From: Dehalococcoidales bacterium
GTDB taxonomy: Bacteria > Chloroflexota > Dehalococcoidia > Dehalococcoidales > JAQTRN01
DNA length: 11,654 nt
Direction: 5' to 3'
Assembly (NCBI GenBank): GCA_028711795.1
Contig: JAQTRN010000015.1
Span: forward strand, 1-11,654
The notes beneath the pieces were generated by a model. The model saw only the letters and a list, made by a program, of their open reading frames with translations. It searched no databases and was not told the DNA's origin. Below, in pieces: positions 7,271 to 11,654 of the stretch. How positions within the stretch are numbered: the stretch's first letter is position 1; the number at the start of each line of letters is the position of its first letter. A program made the position numbers and the translations under genes.

Positions 7271-7310
7271 ACGAAATGAAGTCACTTATGATAACTGGCT
7301 AATAGTCTAT

Positions 7311-7538
7311 CTAGACAATCTCGACAGTGGCCTTGGTGCCGGCTTTGGCGGCCTTGACCCTGACCAGGGTGCGCATCGCCTCGGCTATCCGGCCTTGTTT
7401 GCCGATCACTCGGCCTTTATCTTCATCGGCAACCTGTAATTTGAGTGTGATGCCTTGTTCGTTTTGCTCTTCAGTAACTACCACCTGATCCGGTGCGTTG
7501 ACGATTGACTTAGCGATGTACTCAACTAGTTCTTTCAT
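7311..7538 (-). CDS. khpA: KH-domain RNA-binding protein KhpA
   Basis: A 75-aa single-KH protein (formerly YlqC/UPF0109), an RNA-binding partner of KhpB in Gram-positive bacteria. The RNA-contacting GxxG loop is GKQG at 46-49, within DKGRVIGKQGRIAEAMRTL. Length matches the family. Its ATG overlaps the rpsP stop (ATGA, 7538-7535), and its AAGGAG SD is encoded by the last codons of rpsP, so translation is coupled. rpsP-khpA is a common gene pair; the frequent downstream partners rimM and trmD are absent here. Confidence 0.93.
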   Translation of the reverse strand: MKELVEYIAKSIVNAPDQVVVTEEQNEQGITLKLQVADEDKGRVIGKQGRIAEAMRTLVRVKAAKAGTKATVEIV

Positions 7539-7804
7539 GCCTTCTCCTTGGTTTCCTTGAACTTTCCCATGATGCCTGTTTTGGTTAACAATCTGGTGGC
7601 AGTACTTGTCGGCTGGGCCCCTTGCCTGAGCCAGGTCAGTGCCTGTTCTTCATTGATAACCACTGTTTCCGGATCGGTTAGCGGGTCATAATGCCCGATA
7701 ATGTCAATGAAGGCTCCATTCCGGGGCGCCCGGGAATCGACCACTACCAACCGGTAGCTCGGTCTTTCCTTTCGGCCGACTCTTCTTAATCTAATTTTTA
7801 CCAT
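7535..7804 (-). CDS. rpsP: 30S ribosomal protein S16
   Basis: An 89-aa small-subunit ribosomal protein. The N-terminus MVKIRLRRVGRKERPSYRLV and the IGHYDPLTDP segment (36-45) are diagnostic of bS16, and the Lys-rich end is typical. The ATG at 7804 is preceded by the purine-rich GGGGAAGAAG. It is the first gene of an rpsP-khpA operon with a near-consensus promoter about 20 nt upstream of the start codon. ffh, often upstream of rpsP, is replaced here by divergent nfi. Confidence 0.96.
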   Translation of the reverse strand: MVKIRLRRVGRKERPSYRLVVVDSRAPRNGAFIDIIGHYDPLTDPETVVINEEQALTWLRQGAQPTSTATRLLTKTGIMGKFKETKEKA

Positions 7805-7830
7805 CTTCTTCCCCGCCTTATTTATGAGTT

Positions 7831-7859
7831 ATTATGCACCATAACCTCATGTCTGTCAA
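7831..7859 (-). promoter_or_regulatory. Predicted sigma-70 promoter of rpsP-khpA
   Basis: On the minus strand TTGACA (7859-7854, perfect) is followed after 17 bp by CATAAT (7836-7831, 5 of 6). The start is predicted near 7824, giving a leader of about 20 nt. High quality suits a ribosomal-protein gene. It is back to back with the nfi promoter. Confidence 0.8.
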
Positions 7860-7882
7860 TAATAGTGAGAGTGCGCTCGTAG

Positions 7883-7912
7883 TTGTCAACTAGGCGGCGC
7901 AGTCGGTATAAT
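7883..7912 (+). promoter_or_regulatory. Predicted sigma-70 promoter of nfi
   Basis: TTGTCA (7883-7888, 5 of 6), an 18-bp spacer and a perfect TATAAT (7907-7912). Transcription should begin near 7918-7919, which coincides with the GTG start codon of nfi at 7919. Confidence 0.7.
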
Positions 7913-7918
7913 CGTGAT

Positions 7919-8629
7919 GTGAAGATACAGGACCTGCACGGCTGGCAGGTAAGCACCAGCCAGGCCCGCGCCATACAGCAGGAATTAGCTGCCCGGGTAC
8001 TAAGAAGCGGTACCATTATCTCGCCACGCTTTATCGCCGGCACCGATATATCCATCGATAAGGTATCTGGAATAGCTACCGCGGCAGTGGTCGTCCTGGA
8101 CTACCCCGGCCTTAGAATAGTGGAGTCCAGACTGGTCCGGGGCGAACCTGGTTTCCCTTACATACCCGGCTTTTTATCATTCCGGGAGTTGCCTCTGATA
8201 TTGACTGCCTGCCAGCAACTCGCTATCACCCCCGACCTTATCTTTACCGATGGCCATGGAATTGCTCACCCCCGGCGACTAGGGGTGGCGTCTCACCTGG
8301 GGTTACTACTGGACACGCCGACGATTGGCTGCGCCAAGTCCCTTCTTTGCGGCCAATACCAGGAACCGGGATTTGAGGCTGGCAGTAACGCGGAGATAGT
8401 AGACCGGGATGAAGTGATCGGGGCGGCCGTCAGGACCAGAACCGGAGTGAAACCCGTTTATGTCTCTATTGGCCATCGGCTTGACCTGGAAACAGCCATC
8501 TACTGGGCGCAGCAATGCTGCCGGGGGTACCGTTTACCGGAGCCAACACGCCTGGCCCACCTGGTCGCCGGTAGTCATTTGAAGCAAAATCAAGCCGCCG
8601 CAAACGTGGCGGTTACATACGAACACTAG
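7919..8629 (+). CDS. nfi: Endonuclease V (deoxyinosine 3' endonuclease)
   Basis: Cleaves DNA one nucleotide 3' of deoxyinosine, starting repair of deaminated adenine. The protein is 236 aa, normal for the family, and strongly resembles E. coli Nfi. The four family catalytic residues are present: D43 in IAGTDIS, E90 in PYIPGFLSFRE, D111 in TDGHGIAHPRRLGVASHLG, and H186 in SIGHRLDLETA. The GYRLPEPTR motif near the C-terminus (about 203-211) is also conserved. A TTG at 7883 would extend the frame, but it lies in the -35 box, and the TATAAT at 7907-7912 leaves no room for a leader. I therefore place the start at GTG 7919, translated from a leaderless mRNA. It is followed 25 bp later by prfB and is likely first gene of the nfi-prfB-peptidase-radC operon. 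Confidence 0.93.
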   Translation: MKIQDLHGWQVSTSQARAIQQELAARVLRSGTIISPRFIAGTDISIDKVSGIATAAVVVLDYPGLRIVESRLVRGEPGFPYIPGFLSFRELPLILTACQQLAITPDLIFTDGHGIAHPRRLGVASHLGLLLDTPTIGCAKSLLCGQYQEPGFEAGSNAEIVDRDEVIGAAVRTRTGVKPVYVSIGHRLDLETAIYWAQQCCRGYRLPEPTRLAHLVAGSHLKQNQAAANVAVTYEH

Positions 8630-8654
8630 AGCACCTCAACAGGAGTACCCACAA

Positions 8655-9753
8655 ATGGACGAAATAATGACCCAACTGAAAGACTTACAGACCAGAATAT
8701 CAGCGGCACTGGTGCATCTTTGACATCGCCAGTAAGGAAAAGGAAATCACCAGGCTGGAAGAACAGACCGCCAGCCCGGGTTTCTGGGCAGACCAGACGA
8801 AAGCGCAGAGTGTGATGCGACAACTGACGGCCGATAGACGAGTTGTAGCCCGATGGCGCGGACCGGAGCGCAAAGTGGCTGAACTGATCGAATTAATGCC
8901 TCTGGCCGAAGAGGATACGGCGCTGATGGCGGATGTCCAGACTGAGGCCGCAAGTCTGGCCGCCAATCTGGATAAACTGGAACTGGAGACAGCGTTCAGC
9001 AGCGAGTATGATGCCCGGAATGCCCTCCTGGCGATCCACGCCGGGGCCGGTGGCACCGAATCCCAGGACTGGGCCAGCATGCTCTTACGGATGTACCTGC
9101 GCTGGGCGGAAAAGCACAGTTATCCGGCAGAGATACTGGACACCTCACCCGGGGAGGAAGCCGGCATCAAGAGCGCTATCGTTAGTATCAGCGGGGACTA
9201 CGCCCGCGGCTATTTGAAATCAGAGCACGGCGTACACCGCCTGGTCCGCCTCTCCCCCTTTGACGCCGACCACGCCCGCCACACCTCCTTTGCGCTGGTG
9301 GAGGTAATGCCTGAAGCTGAGGGTGGTGTTGATGTAAAAATCGGGCCGGACGACCTGAAGATCGAAGTGTTCCGCTCCAGCGGGCCCGGCGGACAGCACA
9401 TGCAGAAGACAAGCACTGCCGTCAGGGTGACCCACCTGCCAACCGGGCTAACTGTCTCCTGCCAGAGCGAACGATCACAGCACCAGAATAAGGAGACCGC
9501 CCTGAAGATTTTGCAGGCGCGCCTGCTGGTGCTAGAGTTAGGTAAGCAGGCCGAAGAAAGGGCTAAACTCAAGGGGAAACATATCAATGCCGGCTGGGGC
9601 AATCAGATCAGAAGCTACGTCCTGCACCCTTACAAGATGGTGAAGGACCACCGGACGGGTTACGAGACCGGCAACCCCGAGGCCGTTCTGGATGGGGAGC
9701 TGGACGGTTTCATTACCGCTTATCTCCGCTCCAGCATTGGCGGTGAAGCATGA
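8655..9753 (+). CDS. prfB: Peptide chain release factor 2 (programmed +1 frameshift)
   Basis: Terminates translation at UGA and UAA. The start ATG at 8655 has AGGAG 9 nt upstream (8641-8645). Frame zero encodes 22 residues to an in-frame TGA at 8721-8723. After CTT at 8718-8720 the ribosome must skip T8721 and continue at GAC 8722, giving a full 365-aa RF2, the same length as E. coli RF2. The N-terminal coiled-coil domain continues smoothly across the shift (ALVHL/DIASKEKEI). The stop-codon recognition tripeptide SPF is at 200-202, and the peptidyl-hydrolysis GGQ at 245-247, in SSGPGGQHMQKTSTAVR. SPF rather than PxT identifies RF2, not RF1. The stop TGA overlaps the next ATG (ATGA, 9750-9753). 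A plain open reading frame appears to begin only at GTG 8812, which would miss the first 52 residues. Confidence 0.95.
8711..8724 (+). promoter_or_regulatory. prfB programmed frameshift site
   Basis: CTT TGA C at 8718-8724 is the conserved RF2 autoregulatory slippery site: low RF2 slows reading of UGA and allows a +1 slip of the tRNA on CUU. The upstream stimulatory SD-like element, AGGGGG three nt before CTT in E. coli, is replaced here by CTGGTG. Only GGTG (8711-8714) can pair with the 16S anti-SD, in an offset register. Confidence 0.85.
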
Positions 9754-10985
9754 TTAAGAAGCTCGGATTCCTAGCTCTGGCCGTTTGCCTGCTGCTGACT
9801 TTCCTGAGCCCGGGCCAGGTAGCCGCCCAGAGCCAGTTAAAAATACTGGATAGCTCGGTCGAAGCCGATTTCCCCTCCCGGCTTACCTTCGACCTGTCGG
9901 CGCAAAGCGGTGTCGACATCAGTGATGTCCGGCTCCGCTACACAATTGACCGGATAAGGTTTGCCCAGGTGACCAGTGAAATCAAAGTCCCCTTCGTCCC
10001 GGCAACCACGGTCAATACCAGTTGGGTATGGGATATGCGGCTGACGGGCGGACTGCCCCCCGGTTCCAGAGTGAGCTACCAGTGGACTGTCACCGATAGT
10101 TCCGGTAACCGGGTAGAAACCAGCCTGTCCCGTGTTCAATTCGACGACAACCGCTATGACTGGCAGAGTCTGACCCAGGACCTGATAACCATCTACTGGT
10201 ACAATGGGAATGATGCTTTCGCCCGGGAGCTAATGACCGCGTCTCAGGAGGCCCTGGTACGGCTGAAGGCAAGCACTGGGGCGACGCTGAGCCAGCCGGT
10301 CAAGCTGTACATCTACGGCAATACCCAGGACCTGCAGGGCTCGATGATCTTCCCCCAGGAATGGACTGGCGGAGTGGCTTTTACTCGCTATGGCATCATA
10401 GCCATTGGTATTAACCCCGGTAATCTTGATTGGGGTAAGGGCGCCATTGCCCACGAACTGACCCATCTGGTGGTGCACCAGATGACACTCAACCCCTACG
10501 GCGAGATTCCGACCTGGCTGGACGAGGGCCTGTCGACGAACATCGAGGGATCATCCCCTTTCCAGTATAACGCCTATGTCACCCGAGCCGTAGCTAAAAA
10601 TAACCTCATATCGGTACGCAGCCTGGCTTCCCCCTTCTCTGCCTTTCCCGACCTATCCTATCTGTCCTACGCCGAAAGCTACAGTATCGTCGGCTTTCTC
10701 ATCAGCCAGTACGGACAGGACAAGATGCTCCAACTGCTCAACACCTTCCGCCAGGGCAGCACCTACGATGGCGCCCTGAAAACGGTGTATGGTTTTGATG
10801 TGGATGGTTTGAATGACCAGTGGCGTGACCATGTCAACGCACTGTACGGGGTAACGGTCAGTGACGTCGTGGGCACGAATAGCTGGGTATTCATCCTCGT
10901 CGGGGTTGCCTTTATCGCCATCCTGTTTCTGATAGTCTGGCAGGTCCGGACGCGAAAAGCCAGGCGTGGAGGGACAGGCGGATGA
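9750..10985 (+). CDS. Membrane-anchored peptidase MA-like metallopeptidase
   Basis: A 411-aa exported protein. Residues 1-26 form a signal peptide: KK at 3-4, a hydrophobic core at 6-20, and VAA before likely cleavage at 26. Residues 30-135 form a beta-rich domain of the Ig or carbohydrate-binding kind (inference). Residues about 140-365 hold a gluzincin-type peptidase domain with HELTH (H235, E236, H239) and WLDEGLS, whose E259 is the expected third zinc ligand. This is the pattern of peptidase MA-like families. One transmembrane helix (about 378-397) followed by a basic tail (RTRKARR) puts the catalytic domain outside the cytoplasm, with the C-terminus inside. Substrate is unknown. The start ATG overlaps the prfB stop and the stop overlaps radC (ATGA at both ends), so translation is coupled within this operon although its location differs from its neighbours'. 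Confidence 0.85.
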   Translation: MIKKLGFLALAVCLLLTFLSPGQVAAQSQLKILDSSVEADFPSRLTFDLSAQSGVDISDVRLRYTIDRIRFAQVTSEIKVPFVPATTVNTSWVWDMRLTGGLPPGSRVSYQWTVTDSSGNRVETSLSRVQFDDNRYDWQSLTQDLITIYWYNGNDAFARELMTASQEALVRLKASTGATLSQPVKLYIYGNTQDLQGSMIFPQEWTGGVAFTRYGIIAIGINPGNLDWGKGAIAHELTHLVVHQMTLNPYGEIPTWLDEGLSTNIEGSSPFQYNAYVTRAVAKNNLISVRSLASPFSAFPDLSYLSYAESYSIVGFLISQYGQDKMLQLLNTFRQGSTYDGALKTVYGFDVDGLNDQWRDHVNALYGVTVSDVVGTNSWVFILVGVAFIAILFLIVWQVRTRKARRGGTGG

Positions 10986-11654
10986 AAGAGTCATTCACCA
11001 TCCATGACCTGCCGGTTTCCGAGCGACCACGGGAAAGGCTGCAGAAGTTCGGCGCGGAGGCCTTGTCGGCACAGGAAATCCTGGCCCTGATTCTGGGTCG
11101 TGGCATCGCCGGCGAATCGGTGATGGTCACCGCCCAGAGGTTACTCAGCCAGTTCCACAGTCTTCACGGCATCGCCGGCGCCTCGATGGAGGAGCTCGCC
11201 AGCGTAAGGGGGATCGGCGTCGCCAAGTCATCCCAGATCAAGGCCGCTTTCGAGCTGGCTAACCGGCTGGTTGATTCCCCGACGACCGAAGACCGGCCTC
11301 AGGTAAAAATACCGGAGGATGCGGCCGCGGTGGTGGGGAGCCGGCTAAGAGGTAAGAAAAAAGAACACTTTCTGGCACTGCTGCTGGATACCCGGAACCG
11401 GCTGCTCAAAATATCTGAGATCTCGATTGGCAGCCTCGATAGCAGCATAGTCCACCCGAGAGAGGCTTTCAAAGAGGCGATATCCGTCAGTGCCGCCACC
11501 ATCATCTTCGTCCATAATCACCCATCAGGCGACCCCACGGCCTCCGAAGATGACGTGGCACTAACCAAAAGGCTGGCGCAGACCGGCGGCATACTGGGAA
11601 TCGATGTCCTTGACCATGTGATTATCGGCGATAACAAGTTCAGCAGCCTGAAGA
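10982..11654 (+). CDS. radC: RadC family protein (JAMM/MPN+ domain), 3' end truncated by window edge
   Basis: 224 codons are visible, and the family is usually about 220-230 aa, so only a few residues are missing. Residues 1-60 match the RadC N-terminal region (IHDLPVSERPRERLQKFGAEALS). A helix-hairpin-helix lies at about 69-95 with VRGIGVAKSSQIKAAFELA. The JAMM metal motif is HNHPSGDPTASEDD, with H178, H180, S188 and D191. The family was named as a DNA repair protein, but that role has been questioned and its enzymatic activity remains unsettled; a deubiquitinase-like metallo-hydrolase fold is all that can be stated. Its ATG overlaps the stop of the membrane peptidase (10982-10985), with GGAGGG about 8 nt upstream inside that gene. 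Confidence 0.93.
   Translation, partial: MKESFTIHDLPVSERPRERLQKFGAEALSAQEILALILGRGIAGESVMVTAQRLLSQFHSLHGIAGASMEELASVRGIGVAKSSQIKAAFELANRLVDSPTTEDRPQVKIPEDAAAVVGSRLRGKKKEHFLALLLDTRNRLLKISEISIGSLDSSIVHPREAFKEAISVSAATIIFVHNHPSGDPTASEDDVALTKRLAQTGGILGIDVLDHVIIGDNKFSSLK

Noticed and set aside
7005..7439. 144-codon plus-strand frame across the khpA and flavoprotein genes
   Set aside because: It runs antisense through two well-supported genes and their gap, with no SD or recognisable domain.
8655..8811. prfB as a pseudogene or frameshift sequencing error
   Set aside because: The break is exactly at CTT-TGA-C, the conserved programmed +1 site of RF2, and the joined protein has full family length and intact SPF and GGQ motifs.
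9210..9602. 130-codon open frame on the minus strand
   Set aside because: It is antisense to the most conserved part of prfB (SPF to GGQ and beyond); codon-bias shadow.
1..11654. Defence system, mobile element or CRISPR array
   Set aside because: No repeats of array type, transposase, integrase, toxin-antitoxin or restriction genes are visible; every long frame is accounted for by housekeeping or small conserved-type genes.

Overview
The window is ordinary bacterial chromosome of moderate-to-high GC, densely packed with genes. It looks like a member of the Chloroflexota, most likely class Dehalococcoidia. That assignment is inference from the gene set, from the order ppsA-dgt-dnaG-rpoD, from protein style (for example a CX3C zinc-finger variant in DnaG), and from the pairing of a DUF151 nuclease with a small Cys-pair protein. 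No phylogenetic search was possible. There are no tRNA or rRNA genes, transposons, CRISPR arrays or phage genes.

Left block (1-5530, all minus strand): transcription runs leftward from a strong extended -10 promoter at about 5534-5562. The genes are ppsA (PEP synthase), dgt (dNTP triphosphohydrolase, overlapping the ppsA stop), a 108-190 bp gap depending on direction of reading with a weaker internal promoter, dnaG (primase), and the first 93 codons of rpoD (primary sigma factor), which is cut by the window edge. This resembles the macromolecular-synthesis operon (dnaG-rpoD), with a nucleotide-pool enzyme and a central-metabolism enzyme upstream. A perfect 11-bp inverted repeat lies over the predicted ppsA transcription start.

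Middle block (5600-7310): a consensus promoter divergent from ppsA drives a bifunctional-nuclease-family (DUF151) gene and a small protein with two Cys pairs. These converge on an iron-sulfur flavoprotein-like reductase gene on the minus strand. Further right is rpsP-khpA (ribosomal protein S16 and a KH-domain RNA-binding protein), also on the minus strand and coupled by an ATGA overlap.

Right block (7883-11654, plus strand): a second divergent promoter pair separates rpsP from nfi (endonuclease V), whose -10 box sits so close to a GTG codon that the mRNA is probably leaderless. Then come prfB (release factor 2, with a programmed +1 frameshift at CTT-TGA-C), a membrane-anchored HExxH peptidase-MA-like protein, and radC (JAMM domain, lacking only its last few codons at the window edge). 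prfB/peptidase and peptidase/radC are joined by ATGA stop-start overlaps, so these are almost certainly one translationally coupled operon with DNA repair genes at both ends.

No convincingly new multi-gene system is present. The points most worth a second look are the non-canonical stimulatory element of the prfB frameshift, the probable leaderless nfi message, the start-site hairpin of ppsA, the uncharacterised membrane peptidase coupled between prfB and radC, and the acidic N-terminus that replaces sigma region 1.1.
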